From: a virus
Length of the DNA stretch: 40,490 nucleotides
Virus record (IMG/VR): IMGVR_UViG_3300009788_001437
Coordinates: 1 to 40,490 of that record
Strand: one strand, 5' to 3'
Shown here: positions 14,096 through 23,257 of the stretch, piece by piece
Numbering within the stretch: position 1 is the stretch's first letter
How the letters are laid out: each line of letters begins with the position of its first letter
Notes under the pieces: model-generated
Databases searched by the model: none
What the model saw: the letters and a program-made list of their open reading frames with translations, nothing else
Told to the model about the DNA's origin: nothing
Made by a program: the position numbers and the translations under genes

Positions 14096-14281
14096 TTATT
14101 CCTCTTTGGGTGTATCTTCTGGTACATCTTTACTTTCCCCTTTGGGTTTTTCCTCTTTTTGTTTTTGAAGTATAATCTGCCTCAATTGAATCATCTCGTT
14201 TTGTCCTCTCTGAATATTATCAGATAAGTCGAAAACTACTGCTTTCAATTCAATTACACTCATGTCTTTTATTGCTTTCAT
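14096..14281 (-). CDS. 61-residue coiled-coil protein
   Basis: A 45-residue helix with heptad spacing (IELKAVVFDLSDNIQRGQNE...) and an acidic, proline-containing tail. AGGAGGTGA precedes the ATG, with the predicted transcript start at that site. Function unknown. Confidence 0.6.
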   Translation of the reverse strand: MKAIKDMSVIELKAVVFDLSDNIQRGQNEMIQLRQIILQKQKEEKPKGESKDVPEDTPKEE

Positions 14282-14314
14282 TTTTCACCTCCTTATATTT
14301 TTAAAAAGTAAAAC

Positions 14315-14322
14315 TATTTAAA
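14315..14322 (-). promoter_or_regulatory. TATA box of the 14281-13625 unit
   Basis: Minus-strand AATCCCAATA then TTTAAATA. The start is expected near 14293, leaving a 12-base leader that is essentially the ribosome binding site. Confidence 0.65.
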
Positions 14323-14330
14323 TATTGGGA

Positions 14331-14540
14331 TTACGAGTTTAATGCTATTATCTCGTCCTTGTAACCTTGCCACTCAGCCAACTCATCAGCATACCTTGTT
14401 ATTTGTTTGTCTATTTGAATCATCGTTACAGTTCTACTTACTTGTTTTATTTGAACTGCTTTATCATCTTTATCAATAGCATCAACTAACTCAAATACTT
14501 CAAATTGTTCTAAGTTATCTTTTCTCTCTCTTACTGTCAT
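14331..14540 (-). CDS. 69-residue helical protein downstream of the fibres
   Basis: MTVRERKDNLEQFEVFELVD followed by two helices; ends AEWQGYKDEIIALNS. The pattern (polar N-terminus, ITRYADELAEWQGYKDEI helix) resembles small proteins found beside phage fibre genes. GAGGGGG site before the ATG. Last gene of the late tail-fibre unit; possibly a fibre chaperone, by position only. Confidence 0.6.
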   Translation of the reverse strand: MTVRERKDNLEQFEVFELVDAIDKDDKAVQIKQVSRTVTMIQIDKQITRYADELAEWQGYKDEIIALNS

Positions 14541-14560
14541 TTTTTTACCCCCTCATTTAG

Positions 14561-17500
14561 TTAATTGAATAATCTTAAATATCTTGTATTTCCACCCACT
14601 TTTACTTTAAGATATTCATCTTGACCGTTTTTACTTGTATAAACTGTTCCGTTTAAGAATTCAATAAAATGTTGGTCTACATCTCCTTGGTCTAGTGTGA
14701 GAACTGGAATCTCTCCGCTGGCGTTTGATTGGTCGATAGTAAGCTCGCCTGAAATGGTGCTAGTTCCGATTCCCACTTTTGCATTTGGAATAATAAAAGT
14801 ACCAACAGATGTTCCGCCTCTATCTATAGCCTTAAAAATAGTTTGGTTTCCAGTATGTGAATCATTTGCAGTTCTAAATAAAAATTCTTCTCCAGCCGCA
14901 CCAAATTCCCAAACCTTTTCATTAGAACCTGCATCCGCTTCTTCAAATGTAATTGTAGGATGGTCTGATTTTATATGCAATTCTTCTTTTGGATCGGTTG
15001 TTCCGATTCCAACTCTATTATCTGTAGAATCGACATAAAGTGTATCTGTGTCAACTGTTAAATCACCACTAATGGTAACACCCCCTATAAATGATGGTGA
15101 ATTTAATGGGGCTAAATCATTGGCTATATCAACACCATCCACTGTTCCGCCCACTATAATATTATCATCAACAGTTAAGTCTCCCCTTATTCTTGTGTCA
15201 CCGAATACATCTAAAGTTTTTGTTGGAGAACTAAATGGAGTTACATTTATCCCACATTTTCCATCAAAAGTAAATTTCATTCTTTCGGCTAGTGTACCTC
15301 CGTCATCTGTTGATTCAATAGCCAAATTAAAACCCATGTGTCCACTTGTGCTATTTGCTTTCTCTGCTTCAATTCTTGCAACCATAGCTTCATCATCAGC
15401 ATCAGTATAATGTGCTCCGAATGCAATCCCTCCACCTACTCCTTCTGCTTGAGCCGTAGAATCTATGCACATAATTTGATTATCGTCAGCACTTTCTACT
15501 TCTAAAGGCAGTTGTATGTCATGGTCTCTATGAATTGCAACTCCAATAGCATTCATTCTCATTACATTTGTTGTTGCTTGTATTGCGTCCACGGCTGTTA
15601 AGTGAAATGATATTTCTGTTGGAGAAGAAGTATCTGTCCAGTCTTCTGATGCATCAATTCTAATTTGTGCTACCTCTGAATGACCTAGTTCTCCAGCACT
15701 AAAAACTAAAGCTCCAACATTATATCCTGAACCCATTATTGTTCTTGAACTTTCTAATTTAATTATTGGGTCAGTTGATAATAAATTTAAAATATATTCA
15801 AAGTTATCTGTTCCAATTCCCAAACTTCCATCAATTTCTACGTCACCAGTAATATCAGCACCATCTGTAAGTACAGTTAATCCTTCCCCGACTTCTAATC
15901 CTTTTGAAATAGTAGCACCATTGTCTGTATTTAATTCATTACAATTCAAATTTCCATCACTATCTATTGATGCAACATTAGTTCCATCACTATCTCTAAA
16001 GTAAACTTTCTTGTTTCCTGCATTATCTCCAACCTTGAAAAATATATCATCAGTAACAGAATTAATAGTAAACGATACTTGCCCTTGTAAAGTTAATTTA
16101 TCACTAGAATGAATCATCATACCTTCATTAGCAAGACCATAAAACCTAAGATAACTATTCCCTTCAGACGCTTTTCTCCAAACTTTGAATATTTTACCAT
16201 TTGAATCATTAGCTACATTAGTATCACCAAATAATTCTACATCTCCTTGAACATCTGGTTGAATTTTAAGAAGTCCACTAGACCAAAATTCAGGAGCCCT
16301 TACTCCTCCTGTTACTTTCATCATTCCGTCTGATTCTATCCGAGCTACTTCTGAACCGCTATATCCACCTGTATAAAATGTAGTCATAGCATTCGTACCA
16401 GCGGAAAGTCTTAACTCACTAGACTCGACACCAATTACATAATTTTCAGCACCGTGTAACCATATTTTTGAACCAGTTTCATCTATGAAATCCAGAAGAC
16501 CCCCAGCACTCATCTTAATGTCACCTGTCAAACCAATATTACCACCAACATCTAATTTTTGACTTGGACTTGTTGTTCCAATTCCTACTCTATTATTACT
16601 ATCTTGAAGTTTTATAAGTGGATCACCACCAGAAAAGGTATTCAAAAATAAATCATTCGAGTGAGTAAATAAAACAACATCCCCTGGAGTACTTCCTGTT
16701 ACCCAATTATTATTAGTTACTGCAATAGCAATATCAAATTCTCTTTCTGTTCTTCCTAATCCATAAGACACAAAATTACCAGAACCTCCAGATAATAAAC
16801 TAATAGCTCCTTGTTGATTTGCTCCACCTAAATTAACTTCAAGCTTATTTGTAGGGTCATTTGTGCCTATACCTACCTTATCTCCTAGATTATTTAGATA
16901 AACATCGGTTCCAGTTCTACTCCATATATCTGTGACCTCACCACTTAATTCATCCCATAACGCTGAATTAGATTCCCATGTTCCTGTTTGAACTCCTGCT
17001 GTATTACAGATATAAATTTGTCTCTCGTAAATTAAGTATTGATTTAGTGAATAATCATAACCATCTTCCCAACCCATTGTTTGTAGTAGATTTTCTTCTC
17101 TTGCATCTGAAAAATCTGCTGCCACCCAAGGAAATGTTCCACCAGCATTAGTTTTAAGCGAAAAATCAGAATCACTACTATATCTTGTAAAATAATTATT
17201 TCCAGCTTCAAATTCTAAATATCCAGCATACTCTATATTTATTTCAGATGATGCTGGAAAATTACTTGCTGGATATGTTTGATCAAAAATTAAAAAACCA
17301 GTGTCATCTGTTCCAGCCCAAGTTCTTATTCTAACTGGTTGAGTTGCTGCTGTTGTATCTGTCTGAAGATACCCTTTTCCTACAATAGAATGCGTAGGAG
17401 CTGGAGAAATAAACTCATAAGTTGTTCCAGTCCAACTCCCTGAATCATCTGGCTGAAAAACTAATCGTTCTGTATAATTATAAATATTAAGCATTTGTGT

Positions 17501-17794
17501 ATCGGTAATAGTTGTTTCCCCATCATACATACTATGAGCATGAAAATGTGAATGCGTTTCCATAGCTTCTGTCGTCAAATGATGCCCTATACCTGCTATA
17601 CCAACATTCCTTCCAACCCACATAGAATTAGGTCCTGTCTCAAAAGAAGCTGGATGCCAAAGACCGTCTATTCTTTTTTCGATACAACCCATATCCATTT
17701 CTGTATCTACTTCGATTCGGATGCTTCCATCTACATCTTCTTTTCCATAATCTAAATAAAACTTACCGTCTTTTATTGAACTGTTATATGACAT
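14561..17794 (-). CDS. Giant tail fibre / receptor-binding protein 1
   Basis: 1077 residues from the ATG at 17794 (MSYNSSIKDGKFYL; TAATG junction with the other fibre gene). Repeated VGIGT-x-DP-x-x-KLEV units and SGDLTVD segments are typical of trimeric beta-helical fibre shafts. The N-terminal part has two Trp-rich domains (FQPDDSGSWTGTTYEF). It should trimerise on the baseplate and contact host surface glycans or S-layer. The far C-terminus (EYLKVKVGGNTRYLRLFN) is short; no chaperone peptidase domain is visible. Confidence 0.82.
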   Translation of the reverse strand: MSYNSSIKDGKFYLDYGKEDVDGSIRIEVDTEMDMGCIEKRIDGLWHPASFETGPNSMWVGRNVGIAGIGHHLTTEAMETHSHFHAHSMYDGETTITDTQMLNIYNYTERLVFQPDDSGSWTGTTYEFISPAPTHSIVGKGYLQTDTTAATQPVRIRTWAGTDDTGFLIFDQTYPASNFPASSEINIEYAGYLEFEAGNNYFTRYSSDSDFSLKTNAGGTFPWVAADFSDAREENLLQTMGWEDGYDYSLNQYLIYERQIYICNTAGVQTGTWESNSALWDELSGEVTDIWSRTGTDVYLNNLGDKVGIGTNDPTNKLEVNLGGANQQGAISLLSGGSGNFVSYGLGRTEREFDIAIAVTNNNWVTGSTPGDVVLFTHSNDLFLNTFSGGDPLIKLQDSNNRVGIGTTSPSQKLDVGGNIGLTGDIKMSAGGLLDFIDETGSKIWLHGAENYVIGVESSELRLSAGTNAMTTFYTGGYSGSEVARIESDGMMKVTGGVRAPEFWSSGLLKIQPDVQGDVELFGDTNVANDSNGKIFKVWRKASEGNSYLRFYGLANEGMMIHSSDKLTLQGQVSFTINSVTDDIFFKVGDNAGNKKVYFRDSDGTNVASIDSDGNLNCNELNTDNGATISKGLEVGEGLTVLTDGADITGDVEIDGSLGIGTDNFEYILNLLSTDPIIKLESSRTIMGSGYNVGALVFSAGELGHSEVAQIRIDASEDWTDTSSPTEISFHLTAVDAIQATTNVMRMNAIGVAIHRDHDIQLPLEVESADDNQIMCIDSTAQAEGVGGGIAFGAHYTDADDEAMVARIEAEKANSTSGHMGFNLAIESTDDGGTLAERMKFTFDGKCGINVTPFSSPTKTLDVFGDTRIRGDLTVDDNIIVGGTVDGVDIANDLAPLNSPSFIGGVTISGDLTVDTDTLYVDSTDNRVGIGTTDPKEELHIKSDHPTITFEEADAGSNEKVWEFGAAGEEFLFRTANDSHTGNQTIFKAIDRGGTSVGTFIIPNAKVGIGTSTISGELTIDQSNASGEIPVLTLDQGDVDQHFIEFLNGTVYTSKNGQDEYLKVKVGGNTRYLRLFN

Positions 17795-20046
17795 TATAGT
17801 ACCGCCCACCCGTAGCTTGAATCGAATTGGAGTACTACTGTATCAGTAGCAACCAAGTTTATATCACTTGCCGCTCCGTCTATGTTCTTTCCGTTTCGAT
17901 CAACAGTACAAGTAAAAGTCGAGTCTATACATTTAATATTAAATATCTGTCCCTGAACTGGACTAGCTGGTAAAGTTATGTCTACCGTATTAGATGTAGC
18001 GTCTGCAAGAATTGTATAATCAGAAGCTATTACAGTATGATCTGACGTTTCTGTTCTAAGTGCTCTGATGTTTCCTCCTGATATATCTACATTTCCATCA
18101 AAATAATAATTACTAACCCCATCAAAAGAAGCTGTATCATCAGCATCTACACCTACTCCTATTTCTAAAGTTCTCCTAATATCTCCCGCCCTTCTACCTG
18201 ATATTTTAAATTCTGGTGTCTCCCCTTCTGCTGCGACTCCAAATACTTCAACGGGAATATTAGCATCACCTTGAATCATGAACCTAGTAGCTGATCCATA
18301 ACCGAAAACATTGGCGTCGTCTTCATTGGGTTGAAATTGAATTCCTCCATCTTTATCTTGATTTTCAACTTTTAGACTTCCAATAGCATCACCCTTCCCT
18401 CTGATTAATACATTAGAATTTGAATCAGTGCCTTCATCAGTTGATAAAATTAAAGTCCCATCATCCCACATAATATTAGCATTACTATTATCGTGATAAA
18501 TACTTATTCTATCAGTCCCATCATCACTACCAATTTCTAATTTCTGGGCTGGGTCTGATAATCCAATTCCAACATCACCCGAACCTGTATCAACAATAAA
18601 CTTCACAACATTACCACTAGCTCTAACTCTAAATTCATCATCACCAGTTAAAGTTATATTCACATTACTGCCTGAATTGAAAGTAAGATTATTAGTTGCA
18701 GTGAAAGAAGCATCATCTGAAGCATCAAAAGTATACGTTCCACCAGAACTAATATATTGTATAACATTTTCACTAGCACCTTCTATTTTAAACCCATTTC
18801 TAAAAGTGTCCGCTGCCTGTTTTATATGTAATTCTCTGTCAGGAGTATCAGTTCCTATTCCTAAGCTATTATTAGAATCATCCCAAAATAAATTAGCATT
18901 ATCTTGTGTTAAAACTCCTCCCACCCCTGAAAACCAGACAGAACCTTCTGTTAAACTACCAAGAGAACCACCACTTAAATCAGAATGTTCAGCACTTGTC
19001 AAATGATAATATTCGTTAGCTGCTCCACCTTGAATTCCACTTAAATCATTATGAGCAGTCACTCCAGCTGCTGAAAAGATAGCAGAGAAAACACTTTCAA
19101 TTTCGGAAGCTGTAGCTGCACCTTTTTGAAAAACAAATCTACCAATTAACTTTCCCTGAACAAGCAATCTATTTGGTAATGTTTGAGGAGCTCCTTCGTT
19201 TTCTGCCATACCTTCAGTATTATATTGAGCAGTACCATAAACCATAACTAATTGTCCGTCGTTTGGTTCAAGATACCACCACAAATTTGCAAATTTGTTT
19301 AAATCCAAAGCAGTTAAAGTGCCGCCGTTATCATAATTATCATTATCCCATTGAGCTTGTCCTGTTGCTTCCAATCCACCACTTGAATAAGTATCAAATC
19401 TGTCAGCTCCGCTTGTATTTATTGCTGAGATATTAAATTCAGTTACTCTATCATAAATCTCTCCAGCTGTTACAGTAACATTTCTAGTACCGGTTTCTCC
19501 TAAAATTAATCCTCCTAATCTGTCAGCTCTTTGGAATGGTTCTGTTTCATAAAGTCTATGAAGTGTATGCATCCCAAAGTTAGCGATAAATTCTGGATTG
19601 AATAAAATATGAAGTGTATCAGTTTCATTTACAACATTTCCTAATGAAAATTCTGTATGAGTATCCCAGGAATCAGTTGTTTTAACAACTATTTGAGGAG
19701 AACCTGCATTATATTCAACTCCTATATATCTTATAGTATCCGTAGGAATTGCGATTCCGTTACTTGCTGCAAAATCGAAATGAAGTAAATCTGCAGTGTG
19801 ACTATCAGAAGTTCTTATTGTTCCAGTACCTGATGCTACATTAATATTTGCACTACCAGCGTCGGTGATTTCTCCACCAGAAAGTAATCCTGCACTTGCA
19901 AAATTATTAATATGAGATTGTATTCTAAAATTAGTAGCACCAGCCAATGCATCAACTGATATACCTCTCGCGACTAAACGACTATCATTCTTAATAATCT
20001 CATGTTCAATAAGATGTTTTTCCACCTCTATCTTATCTAGTCCCAT
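17794..20046 (-). CDS. Giant tail fibre protein 2
   Basis: 750 residues from the ATG at 20046 behind GGAG (a GTG three codons earlier abuts this site). The N-terminus IEVEKHLIEHEII and the following beta domain look like the attachment part; the centre carries NSLGIGTDTPDRELHI and VGIGLSDPAQKLEI fibre repeats. The C-terminus (NIDGAASDINLVATDTVV, then SYGWAVL) matches the capping domain used by many phage fibres. Shares the repeat type with the next gene, so the two probably form one composite fibre. Confidence 0.82.
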   Translation of the reverse strand: MGLDKIEVEKHLIEHEIIKNDSRLVARGISVDALAGATNFRIQSHINNFASAGLLSGGEITDAGSANINVASGTGTIRTSDSHTADLLHFDFAASNGIAIPTDTIRYIGVEYNAGSPQIVVKTTDSWDTHTEFSLGNVVNETDTLHILFNPEFIANFGMHTLHRLYETEPFQRADRLGGLILGETGTRNVTVTAGEIYDRVTEFNISAINTSGADRFDTYSSGGLEATGQAQWDNDNYDNGGTLTALDLNKFANLWWYLEPNDGQLVMVYGTAQYNTEGMAENEGAPQTLPNRLLVQGKLIGRFVFQKGAATASEIESVFSAIFSAAGVTAHNDLSGIQGGAANEYYHLTSAEHSDLSGGSLGSLTEGSVWFSGVGGVLTQDNANLFWDDSNNSLGIGTDTPDRELHIKQAADTFRNGFKIEGASENVIQYISSGGTYTFDASDDASFTATNNLTFNSGSNVNITLTGDDEFRVRASGNVVKFIVDTGSGDVGIGLSDPAQKLEIGSDDGTDRISIYHDNSNANIMWDDGTLILSTDEGTDSNSNVLIRGKGDAIGSLKVENQDKDGGIQFQPNEDDANVFGYGSATRFMIQGDANIPVEVFGVAAEGETPEFKISGRRAGDIRRTLEIGVGVDADDTASFDGVSNYYFDGNVDISGGNIRALRTETSDHTVIASDYTILADATSNTVDITLPASPVQGQIFNIKCIDSTFTCTVDRNGKNIDGAASDINLVATDTVVLQFDSSYGWAVL

Positions 20047-20327
20047 TAACTCCACGACCCTATGCTAACTATATTATTATTTGTATAAGTAATAACTTGA
20101 ACGAAACTTCCAGCTCCTATAGTTTGCACTATACTTCCAATAGCACTCCCGGTTGTAATTCCTGTGACAATTCCACTTACTATATAATCAAATTGCCAAG
20201 CTGGATTATTTTTTGTTCCATCTGTTGGGCTTGTTTCATTTATTACAGAATCAGTCATTAATCTATTGCCTGAAGTGACGCCAACAGTATCACCCGTTCC
20301 TCGTCCGTCTAAAAGTATTTCTGGCAT
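20046..20327 (-). CDS. 93-residue virion-type beta protein
   Basis: MPEILLDGRGTGDTVGVTSGNRLMT, then Gly/Thr/Ile-rich beta segments (SGIVTGITTGSAIGSIVQTI). Proteins of this type sit next to fibre genes in phages and probably join or cap fibres. TAATG junction to the fibre gene, and shares one base with the gene before it. No family recognised. Confidence 0.6.
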   Translation of the reverse strand: MPEILLDGRGTGDTVGVTSGNRLMTDSVINETSPTDGTKNNPAWQFDYIVSGIVTGITTGSAIGSIVQTIGAGSFVQVITYTNNNIVSIGSWS

Positions 20328-20566
20328 TATGCCCCCCCAAGTCCAGATAAAAAAGCACTACCAACAAAGAAGGCGATTATACCCAATATCCACCACACTA
20401 TTTTTTTTACTACCTTAAATCCCCCAACTAATTCAGACAACTTTTCTTTTATAATAACGACTGAATCAGCTAATTTGGTCATATTATGATTAAGAACTTT
20501 AATCATTTCTTTCTGGTTTACCCCAAAGTCACTAAACTCTTCAACAGTTATGTATTTCCTTTTCAT
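20327..20566 (-). CDS. Holin-like protein with coiled coil and membrane anchor
   Basis: 79 residues: a helical N-terminal 45 (NQKEMIKVLNHNMTKLADSV...) and one C-terminal membrane helix (WWILGIIAFFVGSAFLSGL, about 58-76). This arrangement is common in phage holin or membrane-attached tail/lysis proteins. No endolysin was recognised nearby, so a lysis role is uncertain. Confidence 0.6.
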   Translation of the reverse strand: MKRKYITVEEFSDFGVNQKEMIKVLNHNMTKLADSVVIIKEKLSELVGGFKVVKKIVWWILGIIAFFVGSAFLSGLGGA

Positions 20567-20574
20567 ATTTTATC

Positions 20575-20754
20575 CTACTTATTTCTGTTTTCGTAATAGT
20601 TTTTACAGAAATATGCTAATGGAGATGCAAGCCATGCATACTGAATAGGAACCTCTGCTAGTACTGCTAATAAAAATGGGACTAACATCCATGCAGAGTT
20701 CTTTGCGGTCTTGACTAAACCAATCCATACACTGTAATTTATTTTTTTTGCCAT
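20575..20754 (-). CDS. 59-residue holin-like membrane protein
   Basis: MAKKINYSVWIGLVKTAKNS, then WMLVPFLLAVLAEVPIQYAWLASP, two short membrane segments, and a polar C-terminus. Starts in a TAATG junction with the previous gene and is followed directly by the coiled-coil membrane gene. Size and topology fit a class II holin; with its neighbour it may form a lysis pair. Confidence 0.6.
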   Translation of the reverse strand: MAKKINYSVWIGLVKTAKNSAWMLVPFLLAVLAEVPIQYAWLASPLAYFCKNYYENRNK

Positions 20755-21251
20755 TATTTTTTTAAGGTTACTCCTGTTGAAATATTAGCTTGGTCTGTTG
20801 AACCGTCTCCCACCTTGATAGATTGACCAAGTATTTTAATTTTAATTCCATTAGATTTTTCATTAGCAGTTAATGTATGATAGTGAATTAATGTATAAAT
20901 CGCAGTCTCTGAATCCGCACCGTTACCCACCCACATAGTTGTATTTGCAAAAGTATCACTATAAGAACCACCTATATCCTTTGTTTGAATTTGAAGTTTA
21001 GATGTCGCTTTACCAACAGACATAGAAGACTGGCAAGTAATTTCTATCTTAACATAAGTTCCATTTGAAACATCAGTCATATCATCTAATTCATGATCTT
21101 CTGAATCTGTTCCAATATTAACTTGAGATGTATCAAATCCAGTATCAGTATAAATCTGGAGAATACGTCCATCATCGTGATAATCATTCAATTCACTAGC
21201 ATAAATTGGGTCATTACCAACTTTTGGGAAAGTTCCTTCTGCTGTTGCCAT
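20754..21251 (-). CDS. Beta-rich virion protein
   Basis: 165 residues. FPKVGNDPIYASELND at the N-terminus is the start seen in phage tail-associated proteins, followed by beta strands (KIEITCQSS, SKLQIQTKDIGG) and a GDGSTDQANISTGVTLKK end. The ATG has no ribosome site and lies 26 bases from a TATA box: leaderless. Head of the fibre and holin operon. Confidence 0.65.
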   Translation of the reverse strand: MATAEGTFPKVGNDPIYASELNDYHDDGRILQIYTDTGFDTSQVNIGTDSEDHELDDMTDVSNGTYVKIEITCQSSMSVGKATSKLQIQTKDIGGSYSDTFANTTMWVGNGADSETAIYTLIHYHTLTANEKSNGIKIKILGQSIKVGDGSTDQANISTGVTLKK

Positions 21252-21272
21252 AGTCTATTGTAAGGTATTTAA

Positions 21273-21281
21273 CTTATATAT
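21273..21281 (-). promoter_or_regulatory. Late-type TATA box ahead of 21251
   Basis: Minus-strand ATCAACA then TATATAAG, followed by GTTAAATACCTT exactly as at the element 2 promoter. A 13-base ATTATATATATTA motif lies 11 bases upstream (21292-21304). Confidence 0.65.
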
Positions 21282-21301
21282 GTTGATTTTCATTATATAT
21301 A

Positions 21302-21691
21302 TTAAGCAGTCCCACTATCTAAGACTTGTAGTGTTGTTACTACTTGCAACTCGTTTGTTCCGTCGAATACTATACTACCAAATCCTTCTCTTTGCCAGAT
21401 CGAACCAGTGAACCCTGTTCCACTCGCAGTATGAAATAATCCGAATTCTGTCAAGTGAATCCCAGACATCTGTAAAAAATTGAAATCTGCTTGAAATCCT
21501 ACCTTTCGTTCTTCTGAAAAGTCTGGAGATGTTGTTAAACTAGTTCGATTAACTTCATTTACCAAAGCTATGTCTGTTACTGCGACCGTACCAGAACCTG
21601 AACCTATTCCAAAATTCTGAATATATAAATCCGGTAAACTAGAACCAAGTCTATAAGTTACTGATTGCCTTCCAAAATTAGTCATTACCAT
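21302..21691 (-). CDS. Tail-associated beta protein, family of 32236-32697
   Basis: 129 residues. IQNFGIGSGSGTVAVTDIALVNEVNR and GIHLTEFGLFHTASGTG match the layout IGSGTG...D..L...R, then ITEAGIF, of the gene at 32236-32697, so the two are likely paralogous. Related phage proteins lie in tail tips. Starts behind AAAGGAGG; ends at the 13-base AT motif. Confidence 0.65.
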   Translation of the reverse strand: MVMTNFGRQSVTYRLGSSLPDLYIQNFGIGSGSGTVAVTDIALVNEVNRTSLTTSPDFSEERKVGFQADFNFLQMSGIHLTEFGLFHTASGTGFTGSIWQREGFGSIVFDGTNELQVVTTLQVLDSGTA

Positions 21692-21712
21692 TTATCCTCC
21701 TTTGCCATTTAA

Positions 21713-23257
21713 TTAAAAAAATCCTCCACTTGCTGAAACTGTCATCACAAATGCACTACCTGACCCCGTAAAACTTCCCGCGGTTAATCCTTGGTCAGTT
21801 CCAGATGCAGCATGAAATGGATTAACTGGTGGAATAAATCCTGTAGAATATATATGCCAAGCACTACCAGTTACAGTGTTTTCTTTAACTTCCCAATAAG
21901 AACCAACTACACTAAATTCCTCTGAAACAGTTTCTAATCTAGTAATCACATCTGATTCACTTCGGTCTGCTTCTTCTATCGCATTTAGTCTTGAACGTAA
22001 GTCTGTTATTTGGTCTGTAATGTCTGTAATCTTTTTATCTAATCTTACTTGGATTACCTTTTCAGATTGAACACTATTTTTATTAAAAGTATATGTTGCA
22101 TTTAAGATTCCGACGTCTTCATCTATATCAAAGTCTGAAAGTGTTACTTTTGCAGTTTGACCTGGAGTAATAGGGTGCCATCCTTTTACTTCACATTCTA
22201 CTCCCTTAAATGGATCTGAATCTTCTAACTCTTTTGTTAGAACTGCTGATGCTGTATTTGGGTCAGAGATAGATTTGTCGTTTATTATTCTTTCTTTCTT
22301 TCCAAAAAGATTTATACTGTTTTGGTCTTTTCCAAATTTAACGATTGGAATATCTCTATCATAAGTAGCTAAACCACTTTCTCCACTTGGCGGGATAGAA
22401 CTATATCCTACGTCTGTACCTGATACGAATATTATTTCTTTATCATGATAACTTACTAGATAATCTGTACCACTTGTAGGGATGTCGGTTAATTCAAAGA
22501 CTCCACCTTTTTGTGGGACCCCCGTTACTTCTATTAATGTATTTCTTGGTTTAGATAATAATGTGTAAACTGACCCTCCATCAAATACTATTTCTTCTTG
22601 GAATCCTGCCAACATTCTGTCACCATATACAAAAACAAAATTAGTCATTCCTTCACGAGTTTCATTTAATATTGCTTTATTTATATTTGTATTATCAAAC
22701 GTGATTCCACTACTCACATTTTCTCTTTCTTTAAAATGTAAATCTCTATCTTCATCTACATAGAAAAAGAAACCTGCTAATTTAGCTAATTGTTGTAATG
22801 CTTTAAACACAGGAGTATGATTAAATACAATTCGTTTTAATGTTGTGCCTGTTACATCCACATTGTTTGTAGTAATATCAGAAACATTCTCTCGAATAAT
22901 ACTCTTAACTATGTCCCTTATTTCGTCATTTGTGAATACTGTTGGTTCCACTGTTGCGTCTTGCAACCTTAAACTATAATCTCTTCCGATTAAATCTACT
23001 TTTTGGGTGGATTCTTTCCCGTTGAATTGTATCTTTTCTAATATTCCAGTTAATAGTTTTGTAGTTCCATCTGAATCGTCTGCGCGGATTATTACTTCTT
23101 GACCGACTGAAAAGTCAGTTGCATGTTTACCAAAAGGAGAATCATATTCTATTTTAAATGTACTTGAAGAATTATAATCACTTATTGATTTTTGTACCTT
23201 GCAGTGCCGATAATCATTAAATACGTTCCCACCAACTGTAACTTTTGTGGTTATCAT
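21713..23257 (-). CDS. Tail hub / baseplate protein (gp27- or gpD-like)
   Basis: 514 residues. The N-terminal barrels (KVTVGGNVFNDYRHCKVQKS, SVGQEVIIRADDSDGTTKLLTGIL) and the DLIGRDYSLRLQDATVEP segment are typical of phage hub proteins of the T4 gp27 fold. The C-terminal quarter adds a helix (ITDLRSRLNAIEEADRSE) and a small beta domain. It should close the tail tube and carry the fibres. The position directly after the tape measure agrees. Confidence 0.82.
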   Translation of the reverse strand: MITTKVTVGGNVFNDYRHCKVQKSISDYNSSSTFKIEYDSPFGKHATDFSVGQEVIIRADDSDGTTKLLTGILEKIQFNGKESTQKVDLIGRDYSLRLQDATVEPTVFTNDEIRDIVKSIIRENVSDITTNNVDVTGTTLKRIVFNHTPVFKALQQLAKLAGFFFYVDEDRDLHFKERENVSSGITFDNTNINKAILNETREGMTNFVFVYGDRMLAGFQEEIVFDGGSVYTLLSKPRNTLIEVTGVPQKGGVFELTDIPTSGTDYLVSYHDKEIIFVSGTDVGYSSIPPSGESGLATYDRDIPIVKFGKDQNSINLFGKKERIINDKSISDPNTASAVLTKELEDSDPFKGVECEVKGWHPITPGQTAKVTLSDFDIDEDVGILNATYTFNKNSVQSEKVIQVRLDKKITDITDQITDLRSRLNAIEEADRSESDVITRLETVSEEFSVVGSYWEVKENTVTGSAWHIYSTGFIPPVNPFHAASGTDQGLTAGSFTGSGSAFVMTVSASGGFF

